The notes under the pieces were generated by a model that saw nothing but the letters and a program-made list of their open reading frames with translations, did not search any database and was not told the DNA's origin. From assembly GCA_035464655.1 (NCBI GenBank), contig DATHRZ010000130.1, positions 1-64,000 of the forward strand: a stretch of DNA of 64,000 bases. Direction: 5' to 3'. The position numbers and the translations under genes are program-made. Shown piece by piece: positions 1 through 9,909 of the stretch. Each line of letters begins with the position of its first letter. Within the stretch, counting starts at the first letter, position 1. Origin of the DNA: JARFPW01 sp035464655 (GTDB lineage: Bacteria > Gemmatimonadota > Gemmatimonadetes > Palauibacterales > Palauibacteraceae).

Positions 1-126
1 CACCCCGCGCCCTTCTTCGCTTGATCCTCTCTAACCATCAAACCCTCTTCTACTTCACATACTACTGAGTACACGTCACTTCTCAGTGCGCTCCTCGGCA
101 CTTCTTCCCTTCCCCTCCTCATTGTC

Positions 127-156
127 AAAAAGCAGCCCTCCCGTTTCCGAGAGGGC
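127..156 (-). terminator. Intrinsic terminator after the HEPN gene
   Basis: A six-base-pair stem (GCCCTC at 135-140 with GAGGGC at 151-156) and a 10-nt loop are followed on the minus strand by a T-run (A-run 127-131 on the plus strand). It lies about 70 bp past the HEPN stop codon and would end the toxin-antitoxin transcript. The rest of 1-228 is comparatively AT-rich and holds no ORF that I can support. Confidence 0.6.
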
Positions 157-228
157 CGAAGATATTAACCGAAATACACGGGTGCGTCAACGGGGGTCGG
201 AGGCGCTCCGGGAGCAGTGAGCACCGAC

Positions 229-673
229 CTACGGGAGCAGGTCCGGATGCTCCCGTCGCATCCAGTCGACCACGGTTTCACGCACGTTCATCGTCAGCTC
301 GTAGATCTCCGCCGCTTCGGTGTCTGAAGTCGTCCCCGCCCGGTCGTAATTGCCCGTGTTGCGCTTGCGCCGAACCGTGTCCAGGACATCGATCAAGGGT
401 TGATCGAACCCGACCGTAAAGCGCAGCGATTGGATAGCGCGCTCGTGCGAGCGCTCGCGACCCGTCCGGTATCCACTGGCGGCCAGAGCGAGATTCGCCA
501 GTTGTAGCGCCGCATTGTACGAGATGCCGAGTCGCCAGTCCGCGCTCAGCCGGTCGATCGAGGCATCTTCGAGGTCTCGGTCGATTACTGAGAGGAGGTC
601 GGCGATTTCGGAGCGACTCGTCTAGTTCATGGAGCCAGCGATTCTCCGCCCAATCGTGCAAGGTCATCTTCAT
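229..673 (-). pseudogene. HEPN-domain protein (toxin partner of the MNT gene), frameshifted
   Basis: The minus strand encodes an N-terminal piece (MTLHDWAENRWLHEL) in one frame. The rest, beginning EIADLLSVIDRDLEDA and ending RREHPDLLP at the TAG of 229-231, is in another frame. The second frame is closed by a TAG at about 623-625, so the two halves cannot be read as one protein without a shift. The span is one base over a multiple of three, so removing one base near the CTAG at 622-625 restores about 145 aa. The restored protein resembles small HEPN proteins paired with MNT nucleotidyltransferases. It contains RRKRNTGNY, a variant of the HEPN active-site Rx4-6H motif with Asn/Tyr where His is usual. 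It overlaps the MNT gene by about 40 bp. Either the toxin is broken in this strain or the assembly has an indel. The start may be at 673 or 667. Confidence 0.7.
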
Positions 674-1262
674 CTCCGATGAGCATGATCTTCGGCTGCT
701 CGAGGACGCGGGTGATGAAATGCTGATTTGCTCCGGCCTTCGCGTGGACGTCTTCGAAGGTGAAGACCGAGACGTTGACCTCCCTGTCCAGGCTCCGTCC
801 TGCGGAGCGGAGAGCAGGCACCACGTCCGACAACTGCATCGGTCCGACGATCATCACGTCGACATCGCTGGATGTTGTCTGAGTGCCCGTCGCGACGGAA
901 CCGAAGATGAACGCGTAGCGGATGGCTTCGCCGGTATCAAGCTCCAGGAGCGCCGTTCGCAACAGGTCGGCCACGCCCATCGTCTTCGCTACGAGGCTTC
1001 GCAGTTCTTCGAATACCGGCGATTCGCGGTTCGCGCGGAAGTAGACCTGATTCCCGTCCGGAGAACGCACAATGAGGCCGGCGTCGGCAAGACTCGCCAG
1101 CTCGCGTTGCACGGCGCCGACACCGGTCCCGGACTGCCGCACGATCTGGCGAAGGTAGAACTCCGAATCCGGATTGCCGAACAGAAGAGCCAGGACATTG
1201 CGGCGCGTGCTGCCGAACAGCGCCTCGGCGATCGAATCGGCGGGCATGTATGGACTGGGCAT
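627..1262 (-). CDS. HTH-MNT nucleotidyltransferase, antitoxin-type partner of HEPN
   Basis: A 211-aa protein. An N-terminal winged-helix domain (residues about 8-85, with TRRNVLALLFGNPDSEFYLR typical of this group) precedes a minimal nucleotidyltransferase fold. The NTase signature is visible as GS at 121-122 followed by DVD at 133-135. Family knowledge: MNT proteins of this kind are encoded with HEPN RNases and neutralise them, in some cases by AMPylating the HEPN protein, while the HTH represses the operon. The start at 1262 was chosen because GAGG lies just upstream and a palindromic operator sits immediately before it. An in-frame ATG at 1322 would run through that operator. The antitoxin frame is intact although its partner is frameshifted. 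Confidence 0.8.
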   Translation of the reverse strand: MPSPYMPADSIAEALFGSTRRNVLALLFGNPDSEFYLRQIVRQSGTGVGAVQRELASLADAGLIVRSPDGNQVYFRANRESPVFEELRSLVAKTMGVADLLRTALLELDTGEAIRYAFIFGSVATGTQTTSSDVDVMIVGPMQLSDVVPALRSAGRSLDREVNVSVFTFEDVHAKAGANQHFITRVLEQPKIMLIGDEDDLARLGGESLAP

Positions 1263-1276
1263 TGTGTACCTCATTT

Positions 1277-1292
1277 GAGTACGATTGTACTC
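1277..1292 (-). promoter_or_regulatory. Palindromic operator overlapping the promoter of the MNT-HEPN operon
   Basis: GAGTAC-GATT-GTACTC is a perfect 6+6 inverted repeat just upstream of the MNT start. On the minus strand the dyad contains TACAAT (1284-1289), a good -10 box, which would place transcription start about 15 nt before the ATG. Related words (TGAGGTAC near 1266, GTACCC near 1300) flank it. Binding by the N-terminal HTH of the MNT protein would block RNA polymerase, the usual autoregulation for this type of module. The dyad is seen; the binding protein is inferred. Confidence 0.55.
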
Positions 1293-1350
1293 ATTATGGG
1301 TACAGTCTACGCTATGTGGCAACAGGCGGTGGCCGCGGCCGCCCGTCGTC

Positions 1351-1640
1351 TCAGTCGCTCCCGGCGTCGCCCTCGCCTACGACCTCGGCCAGCACCGACA
1401 CCTCGTCGTCGATGATCTGCATGAAACCGCCCGAGACGTGAACCCGATGCTCCTCGCCGCCGTCCTTCACGACCACGTCGCCGGTACCGAGGAGGACCAT
1501 CATCGGGGCGTGGCCGACGAGGATGCCCATTTTTCCGTCGTAGGCGGGCACGATCACGCTGTCGCCCTCGCCCGTGTAGCCGACGGACACGGGCGAGATG
1601 ACGCTGACCGTGAGCTTGCGCGCGCCGTCGCGGTCGGCCA

Positions 1641-1641
<1 letters not shown>
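1351..1641 (-). CDS. atpC: F1Fo ATP synthase epsilon subunit (short form)
   Basis: A 96-aa protein with the N-terminal beta-sandwich domain of the epsilon/delta family (LTVSVISPVSVGYTGEGDSV, then PAYDGKMGILVGHAPMMVLL). It ends straight after that domain (VSVLAEVV). Typical epsilon subunits are 130-140 aa and carry a C-terminal helical hairpin that can inhibit ATP hydrolysis; this one lacks it. It is the last gene of the atp operon. Its ATG shares one base with the atpD stop (TGATG), which indicates coupled translation. The identification is firm, and loss of the regulatory hairpin is direct from length. Confidence 0.93.
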
Positions 1642-3062
<1,421 letters not shown>

Positions 3063-3072
3063 CTCTGCTTTC

Positions 3073-3939
3073 CTAACTGGAGAGTGCTTCGGCACCGCCG
3101 ATGATCTCGGCGATCTGCTGCGTGATCTCTGCCTGGCGGGCCCGATTGTAATCGCGCCGCAGGTTCGTGAGCATGTCGTCGGCATTGTCGGTCGCGGCCT
3201 TCATGGCCGTGCGGCGCGCGCCCTGCTCGGCCGCGACGTTCTCGACCAGCGCCCGGTAGGTCACATTCGTCAGGTAGAGCGGGAGAATCTTCGCGAGCAG
3301 CTCCTCGGCCGACGGGTCGAGGATGTAGTACGCCTCGCGGGTCTCGCGCCCCTCGGGCACATGGACGGGGAGGAGTCGCCGGGACACGGCCGGCGTGCTC
3401 ATCACGCTCTGGAACTCCGCGTGCACGATGTAGATCGCGTCGAGCTCGCCGTCGACGAAACGATCGGCCAGCGGGTAGATCAGCTCGCGGGCCTGTTCGG
3501 CCGTCGGCGCGTCGCCGATGTCCGTGCGCGTGCTCGCCATCGAAACGCCGCGGAACCGGAAGTAGGCGATGCCCTTGCGGCCCACGACGTGGAGCTCGGT
3601 TTCGACCCCGGAGTCTTCAAGGTAGGCGAGCTGCTCGCGCGCCTTGCGGATCAGGTTCACGTTGAACGCGCCGCACAGGCCGCGGTTGCTCGTCACGAGC
3701 AGGACGGCCGCGCGCCGGATGCGCTCGGGCTGCCGGAGGATGGGCTCGAGCTCGGTGATCTCCGGCGTGATCAGGTTCTCGACCACGTCGGCCACCTTCT
3801 CGGCGAACGGACGCGCCTGCTGCACACGCTGCTGCGCGCGGCGCAGCTTCGACGTCGCGACCATCTCCATCGTGCGCGTGATCTTCCGCGTGTTCTGGAC
3901 GGAGCTGATCCGCCGCAGGACGTCCCTCGCGCGTGCCAT
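3073..3939 (-). CDS. atpG: F1Fo ATP synthase gamma subunit
   Basis: A 288-aa central rotor shaft. The conserved N-terminal helix (RRISSVQNTRKITRTMEMVA) and C-terminal helix (NLRRDYNRARQAEITQQIAE) form the coiled coil inside the alpha3beta3 ring. The middle Rossmann-like part includes ILLVTSNRGLCGAFN-like sequence (VLLVTSNRGLCGAFN). Length is normal. It lies three bases downstream of atpA and 10 bp before atpD in the same operon. Confidence 0.98.
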   Translation of the reverse strand: MARARDVLRRISSVQNTRKITRTMEMVATSKLRRAQQRVQQARPFAEKVADVVENLITPEITELEPILRQPERIRRAAVLLVTSNRGLCGAFNVNLIRKAREQLAYLEDSGVETELHVVGRKGIAYFRFRGVSMASTRTDIGDAPTAEQARELIYPLADRFVDGELDAIYIVHAEFQSVMSTPAVSRRLLPVHVPEGRETREAYYILDPSAEELLAKILPLYLTNVTYRALVENVAAEQGARRTAMKAATDNADDMLTNLRRDYNRARQAEITQQIAEIIGGAEALSS

Positions 3940-3942
3940 CGG

Positions 3943-5538
<1,596 letters not shown>

Positions 5539-5544
5539 TCGTGT

Positions 5545-6102
5545 CTATCCCACCGGCTGAGTATGAGTTTCGAGCAGTCGGCGCCGCAGGTTCTGCAGCC
5601 GCCGTCGTACCGATCCGTCGAGCACCCGGTCGCCCGCCCGCACCACCATGCCGCCGATCAGGCGCGGATCGGTGCGGAAGTCGGCGTCGACGTCGCGGTC
5701 GAGCACGCGCGACAGCTCGCGCGCGATCTCCTGCCGGAACGCCTCGTCGGGCTCCGCCGTGAGCGTGACCGAGGCGTGGATGCGCCCGGTCCGCTCGTTC
5801 AGCAGGTCGCGCGCCGCCTCGTCGATCTCGGGCAGCAGCGCCTGCCGGCGCTTCCGCACGACCAGGGTGAGGAAGCGGACGAAGTTCTCCGGATACCGCT
5901 CTCCGAACGCCTCGCGCAACACCGCGACCTTGTCCTTCTCCGACACACGCGGCGTGTCGAGAAACGCCTTGAAGGGCGGGGACGACTCGTACAGGCCCGC
6001 CGCCTCCGACAGCATCTCGAGCCACGCGGTGCCACCCCCCTCGCGCTCTGCCAGGTCGAGCAGCGCGTCGGCGTACGTGCGGGCGACGGCGGCGCGGCTC
6101 AT
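5545..6102 (-). CDS. atpH: F1Fo ATP synthase delta subunit
   Basis: A 185-aa stator subunit (OSCP family). The N-terminal helical bundle begins VARTYADALLDLAEREGG, and the C-terminal part contains ADFRTDPRLIGGMVVRAGDR and ends LRRRLLETH, as in other delta subunits. It connects the top of the F1 hexamer to the b-subunit stalk. The start overlaps the atpF stop by 4 bp (ATGA), so translation is probably coupled. Confidence 0.95.
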   Translation of the reverse strand: MSRAAVARTYADALLDLAEREGGGTAWLEMLSEAAGLYESSPPFKAFLDTPRVSEKDKVAVLREAFGERYPENFVRFLTLVVRKRRQALLPEIDEAARDLLNERTGRIHASVTLTAEPDEAFRQEIARELSRVLDRDVDADFRTDPRLIGGMVVRAGDRVLDGSVRRRLQNLRRRLLETHTQPVG

Positions 6103-6668
6103 CCGATCTCCGACAGGTAGTCGCGCACGAGCTTCCGGTTGCCCTCGTCGTCGAGCCGCTCGCGCACGATCCGCTCGGCCGCGGCGATCGACAGATCGAC
6201 GGCGTCGCGGCGAACCGCCGCCACCAGCTCTTCGCGCTCGCGTTCCATCTCGCGGCGTGCCTTCTCGAGCAGCGTCTCGTGCTCCTTGCGGGCGTCGGCG
6301 AGGATCTCCTCGCGCAGACGCTCGCCGGCCTCGCGGCCCTCCTGGAGAATCGCCTTCGCCTCGAGGCGCGCCTCGTCGAGCTGGCGCTGATGCTCGTCGA
6401 GCAGCCGCCGGGCTTCCTCGCGGTCGCGCCGGGCCGAGGCGATCTCGTCATCGATGCGCTGCGTGCGCGCCTCGAGACCCTTCGAAATCGCCGGAAAGGC
6501 CTTCCACGACAGCACGCCGAGCGTCAGCAGGAACAGGATCCACGTCCAGAAGACGAGGCCGAAGTCGACCGTGAACACGGACAACTCCCCGTCCTCGACG
6601 GCGAGCAGCGCGTCGGGAAAGACCAGGAGCAGTGCCAGGCCGATCGTGAATCGGATCGAGTTCGTCAC
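6099..6668 (-). CDS. atpF: F1Fo ATP synthase b subunit
   Basis: A 189-aa peripheral stalk subunit. One membrane helix (about 32-53, FGLVFWTWILFLLTLGVLSW) is followed by a long charged coiled coil (RRLLDEHQRQLDEARLEAKA) that binds delta. A first hydrophobic stretch at about 5-24 precedes the membrane helix and looks like a cleavable signal. Such N-terminal additions are seen in some phyla but are absent from the E. coli b subunit. It lies between atpE and atpH in the usual place. Confidence 0.95.
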   Translation of the reverse strand: MTNSIRFTIGLALLLVFPDALLAVEDGELSVFTVDFGLVFWTWILFLLTLGVLSWKAFPAISKGLEARTQRIDDEIASARRDREEARRLLDEHQRQLDEARLEAKAILQEGREAGERLREEILADARKEHETLLEKARREMEREREELVAAVRRDAVDLSIAAAERIVRERLDDEGNRKLVRDYLSEIG

Positions 6669-6684
6669 GTCGTGTGTCCCGTCT

Positions 6685-6948
6685 CTACTTGATGAACCCG
6701 GCGATCACGAGCCCGAACAGCGCCGCGCCCTCGATCAGGGCGGCGAGAATGATCGCGCCCGTCTGGATCTGACCGGCCGCCTCGGGTTGACGCGCCATCG
6801 CGTCGGCCATCTGACCACCGATGCGGCCGATTCCGATGCCCGCGCCGATCACCACGACGCCCGCCCCGATGATCGCCAGCCCGGCACCGATCGTCGTGCC
6901 CTGGGTAGCCTCCGCCGCATCCTGGACCATCGCCAACATGTTGTACAT
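6685..6948 (-). CDS. atpE: F1Fo ATP synthase c subunit (proteolipid)
   Basis: An 87-aa two-helix hairpin. Helix 1 is Gly/Ala rich (GAGVVVIGAGIGIGRIGG), the polar loop is ARQPEAAG, and helix 2 carries the carboxylate in AALIEGAALFGLV. The residue after the Glu is Gly. Sodium-binding rings usually have Ser/Thr there, so a proton-coupled ring is more likely (inference). A very strong Shine-Dalgarno (GAGGAGGAG) lies just before the ATG, fitting the high copy number of c in the rotor. Confidence 0.97.
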   Translation of the reverse strand: MYNMLAMVQDAAEATQGTTIGAGLAIIGAGVVVIGAGIGIGRIGGQMADAMARQPEAAGQIQTGAIILAALIEGAALFGLVIAGFIK

Positions 6949-6974
6949 TCCAGCTCCTCCTCGAGTGCTTGTTC

Positions 6975-6992
6975 AGCCCCCCGTATGGGGCT
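6975..6992 (-). promoter_or_regulatory. Stem-loop in the atpB-atpE intercistronic region
   Basis: AGCCCC (6975-6980) can pair with GGGGCT (6987-6992) around a six-base loop, inside the 61-bp gap between atpB and atpE. No T-run follows, so it is not a normal terminator. It may protect or process the mRNA so that atpE is expressed above atpB. The structure is seen; the function is inferred. Confidence 0.35.
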
Positions 6993-7009
6993 CAGTCCGG
7001 CCGGCTACG

Positions 7010-8026
7010 TCAATGCGCGTGCCGGATCAGTCCGATGAATACCGCCGTCAGTATCGTAAAGATGTACGCCTGCAAGAACGCCACGAAGATCTCCAGAAAC
7101 ATCACGAACAGCCCCAGCGCCAGCGCTCCGACGATGCTGACCCCGCCGATCAGGTTCGCTCCGCCGTACGTCAGGATGAGCCCGAGCAGGGCGAGGATCA
7201 CGAAGTGCCCGGCCGTCATGTTCGCGAACAGCCGGACGGCCAGCGCGAACGGCTTGGCGAGCTTCCCGATGATCTCGACCGGGGTCATGATGATCAACAT
7301 GATCGGCACCATGGGCTTCGGCAGACCCTTGGGCACGTAGAAGATCGTGCCGAGGTAACCCTTCGGCCCGAGCGCCGCGAACCCGGCCGCCTCGACGATC
7401 ACCAGGGAGATGATCGCCAGCGCGCCGGTGACCATGATGTTCGATGTCGCCGTGGCGCCGTAGGGCACGAGGCCGAGCAGGTTCGCGTACAGGATGAAGA
7501 AGAACAGGGTCACCACGTAGGGCACGAAGCGCTCGCCGCCGTGGCCGATGTTCGCCAGGGCGACCTCGTCGCGCAGGTACTCGTAGAACGCCTCGAAGAA
7601 GTTCAGGAATCCCTTCGGCGCCTCGCCGGCCTGATCCTCGCGCGAGAACCTCCGTGCCGCGATCCACACGGTGAGGATCGTGAGCAGCGTCGCGATCCAC
7701 AGGAACACCGTGTGCTTGGTGGGCGACATATCGATCACGAGAGGCCCGGCGCGAATCGGCTCCCACTGCGGCAGGTGGATCGGCTCCAGGAACGGGAGGT
7801 CGATCTCGTTCGAGTCGATGATGTGGTGCATCATCGTCTCGGTGCCCCACTCGTGCGCGTCCTCGTCGGCGTGCTCGGGATCCGACTCCTGGACGGTCGC
7901 CTCCTGAACCGACGCAACGGACACGGGTACGGAGGCCGCCGCCGAGTCCGCCGGAAATGCGGCGAACGCCATGACGGTGGCGCCGATAAGGAAGGTCGAC
8001 AGCAGGGGTCTGGGCATTCCCATCAT
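7010..8026 (-). CDS. atpB: F1Fo ATP synthase a subunit with extended N-terminus
   Basis: A 338-aa membrane stator subunit. The conserved core contains the essential arginine in ALAVRLFANMTAGH (R about 265) and the last-helix motif FLQAYIFTILTAVFIGL. E. coli AtpB is 271 aa. The extra length here is N-terminal: a signal-like hydrophobic stretch (about 8-30), then a periplasmic-side segment of about 70 residues rich in Glu, Asp and His (EHADEDAHEW, METMMHHII-like). The start overlaps the preceding gene by 4 bp. The extension is seen; its role is unknown. Confidence 0.95.
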   Translation of the reverse strand: MMGMPRPLLSTFLIGATVMAFAAFPADSAAASVPVSVASVQEATVQESDPEHADEDAHEWGTETMMHHIIDSNEIDLPFLEPIHLPQWEPIRAGPLVIDMSPTKHTVFLWIATLLTILTVWIAARRFSREDQAGEAPKGFLNFFEAFYEYLRDEVALANIGHGGERFVPYVVTLFFFILYANLLGLVPYGATATSNIMVTGALAIISLVIVEAAGFAALGPKGYLGTIFYVPKGLPKPMVPIMLIIMTPVEIIGKLAKPFALAVRLFANMTAGHFVILALLGLILTYGGANLIGGVSIVGALALGLFVMFLEIFVAFLQAYIFTILTAVFIGLIRHAH

Positions 8027-8400
8027 TTATCGTTGGACCCCGACTTCCGCGGGATCGTCGCGAGCCAGATCGCTTCGAGAATTATCAGTGCCGCGAGACC
8101 GAGACCGAATACGATCGCCGCCTCGCGCGTGACCGGGCCGAACCGTGTCGCCAGCCAGGCGCCCAGCAGGGCACCGACCCGCGCCGTGATGCCGCCGGCC
8201 CATGCGCGCATCAGGTCTCGACCACCGTCGAAGGCCCGAACCAGCACGACGAAGGCTACGGCCTGTACCGACCACGCCAGCGTCAGCGCGAGGGCCGCCT
8301 GCCGGCCTTCGACCCCGGACGCTACGGCGACCCGCCAGCCGGCCACCGCCACGACACCCGCCAGCAGCAGATACCCTGCGGTCCGCTTGCCGGAGATCAG
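8023..8400 (-). CDS. AtpI-like membrane protein of the ATP synthase operon
   Basis: About 125 aa with four predicted membrane segments (YLLLAGVVAVAGW, ALALTLAWSVQAVAFVVLVRA, ITARVGALLGAWLA, AAIVFGLGLAALIILEAIWLA). Its place between an AtpZ-like gene and atpB is where atpI/uncI homologues lie. AtpI assists c-ring assembly or ion supply in other bacteria. No ATG/GTG/TTG is found near the expected start. A CTG at 8400 overlaps the upstream stop (CTGA), copying the ATGA overlaps of the operon; the first in-frame GTG is about 48 bp inside. Function is assigned mainly from position and topology. Confidence 0.65.
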   Translation of the reverse strand: MISGKRTAGYLLLAGVVAVAGWRVAVASGVEGRQAALALTLAWSVQAVAFVVLVRAFDGGRDLMRAWAGGITARVGALLGAWLATRFGPVTREAAIVFGLGLAALIILEAIWLATIPRKSGSNDK

Positions 8401-8645
8401 TCGTCGCTCCGTCCCGCCGACTCTTCGTTCGCGTCGGACAGGTCGCGAAGCATGCGATACAGCCCCGCCCCGAAGGCGGTGAACGTGCCCACCAGCACGA
8501 ACAGGGGGCTCGTTCCCAGTCGCTCGTCGAGCAGCGTTCCCAGCCAGGCGAACAGCGCGACCGCCAGCCCGAGCGTGATGCCGTGGCCGCCGTAGCGACC
8601 GAGCTGGGAGGCGGTGCTCGACGATTCGTCGCCGGGTTCGCTCAA
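8397..8645 (-). CDS. atpZ: AtpZ/AtpI family protein
   Basis: An 82-aa small membrane protein with two hydrophobic segments. It has the family pattern GxxLDERLGTSPLFVLVG followed by a Gly-rich second helix and a basic end (LYRMLRDL). AtpZ family proteins head ATP synthase operons and have been linked to Mg2+/Ca2+ transport or to assembly with AtpI. The start chosen is TTG at 8645, six bases after GGAGG; the open frame continues upstream but without another good start. It is the first gene of the atp operon. Confidence 0.72.
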   Translation of the reverse strand: MSEPGDESSSTASQLGRYGGHGITLGLAVALFAWLGTLLDERLGTSPLFVLVGTFTAFGAGLYRMLRDLSDANEESAGRSDD

Positions 8646-8674
8646 TGGTGCCTCCGCTAGTTCGAGCCGGGCCG

Positions 8675-8703
8675 ATGATACCCGCTTGTGAAAAATTGCG
8701 CAA
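8675..8703 (-). promoter_or_regulatory. Sigma-70-type promoter of the atp operon
   Basis: On the minus strand, TTGCGC (8698-8703) and TATCAT (8675-8680) are separated by 17 bp, about 30 bp ahead of the TTG start of the first atp gene. It lies in the 214-bp divergent region shared with moxR. I see no clear promoter in the other direction. Confidence 0.55.
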
Positions 8704-8859
8704 GCCTCGTCGGCCACCGTAAACTCGCCCCAATCCTTGACTCTCGGGACCCCGCGCGCCAGCCTTCCGGCGGGAACTACGGACGCCGGCGGTGTACGTG
8801 CTGGAGGGTTCGAGTAGCGCGGGTCGACGACGGTTGACGCGGGGCCTGAAGGGGGACAC

Positions 8860-9879
8860 TTGGAAGCGAATGCGGCGAGACCGGCGGTCGACGACTCGGC
8901 CGACATAGAGTTGCTCGAGCGCCTGGCCGGCGCGCGGACGGCGATCGAGCGCGAGGTCTCACACCGAATCGTGGGACAGACATCGGTGGTCGAGAAGCTG
9001 CTGGTCACCCTGCTGGCCGGCGGGCACTCGCTGCTCGTGGGCGTCCCGGGGCTCGCGAAGACGACGCTGATCGCGACGCTCGCCGAAACCCTGCGGCTCG
9101 ATTTCCACCGGATCCAGTTCACGCCCGACCTGATGCCGTCGGACATCACCGGCACCGAAGTGCTCGAGGAAGACCACGAAACCGGACGACGCGTGTTCCG
9201 TTTCGTCCACGGTCCGATCTTCGCGAACGTCATCCTGGCCGACGAAATCAACCGCACGCCACCCAAGACGCAGGCCGCGCTCCTCCAGGCCATGCAGGAG
9301 AACGAGGTCACGGTCGGAAACGACACGTTCCGTCTGCCGCGGCCGTTCTTCGTTCTCGCTACGCAGAATCCGATCGAGCACGAGGGGACCTATCCGCTGC
9401 CCGAGGCCCAACTCGACCGGTTCATGATGGAGCTCCGCATCGACTATCCGAGCCTCGACGAGGAGATCGACATCGCGGCCCTCACGACGTCGGCCGACGT
9501 GGCGGAGGTCGAGCCGGTGCTGAGCGCCAGCGACCTGGCCGACTTCCAGGGTCTCGTGCGCCGCGTGCCGGCTCCGCCCTCGCTGGTCGAGGCGGCCGTC
9601 CGGCTCGCCCGGGCGACGCGCCCCGACGACGACGCGGCGCCGGAGTTCGTGCGCAGTATGGTCGCGTGGGGCGCCGGGCCGCGCGCTTCGCAGTACCTGG
9701 TGCTCGGTTCGAAGGCGCGAGCGGCCCTCGACGGCCGCCCCGTGCCCGACCTCGACGACGTGCGGGCCGTCGCGCCGGACGTGCTCAGGCACCGCATCGT
9801 GCCCGGCTTCGAGGCGGAGGCGGCTGGCCGCACGGCCGACGACCTGATCGACGAGCTGGTCCGTAGCATTCTCGCCTGA
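8860..9879 (+). CDS. MoxR-family AAA+ ATPase
   Basis: A 339-aa MoxR-type ATPase. Walker A is GVPGLAKT (about 61-68), Walker B is VILADEINR (about 124-132), and sensor 1 is FFVLATQNPIEHEGTYPLPE, all characteristic of the RavA/MoxR clade. The start is TTG at 8860 after GGGGGA. MoxR ATPases act as chaperones for maturation of metal or membrane complexes, commonly with DUF58 and vWA partners downstream. None follows here; the next gene encodes a CBS-domain membrane protein. The family is certain and the substrate unknown. Confidence 0.92.
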   Translation: MEANAARPAVDDSADIELLERLAGARTAIEREVSHRIVGQTSVVEKLLVTLLAGGHSLLVGVPGLAKTTLIATLAETLRLDFHRIQFTPDLMPSDITGTEVLEEDHETGRRVFRFVHGPIFANVILADEINRTPPKTQAALLQAMQENEVTVGNDTFRLPRPFFVLATQNPIEHEGTYPLPEAQLDRFMMELRIDYPSLDEEIDIAALTTSADVAEVEPVLSASDLADFQGLVRRVPAPPSLVEAAVRLARATRPDDDAAPEFVRSMVAWGAGPRASQYLVLGSKARAALDGRPVPDLDDVRAVAPDVLRHRIVPGFEAEAAGRTADDLIDELVRSILA

Positions 9880-9909
9880 TTCTTCCGGACAGGAGTTGTC
9901 GGCGCGTCC

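Noticed and set aside
67..72. A further GAGTAC word near the left edge
   Set aside because: It is a single hexamer with no symmetric partner; it could be a chance copy of the operator word.
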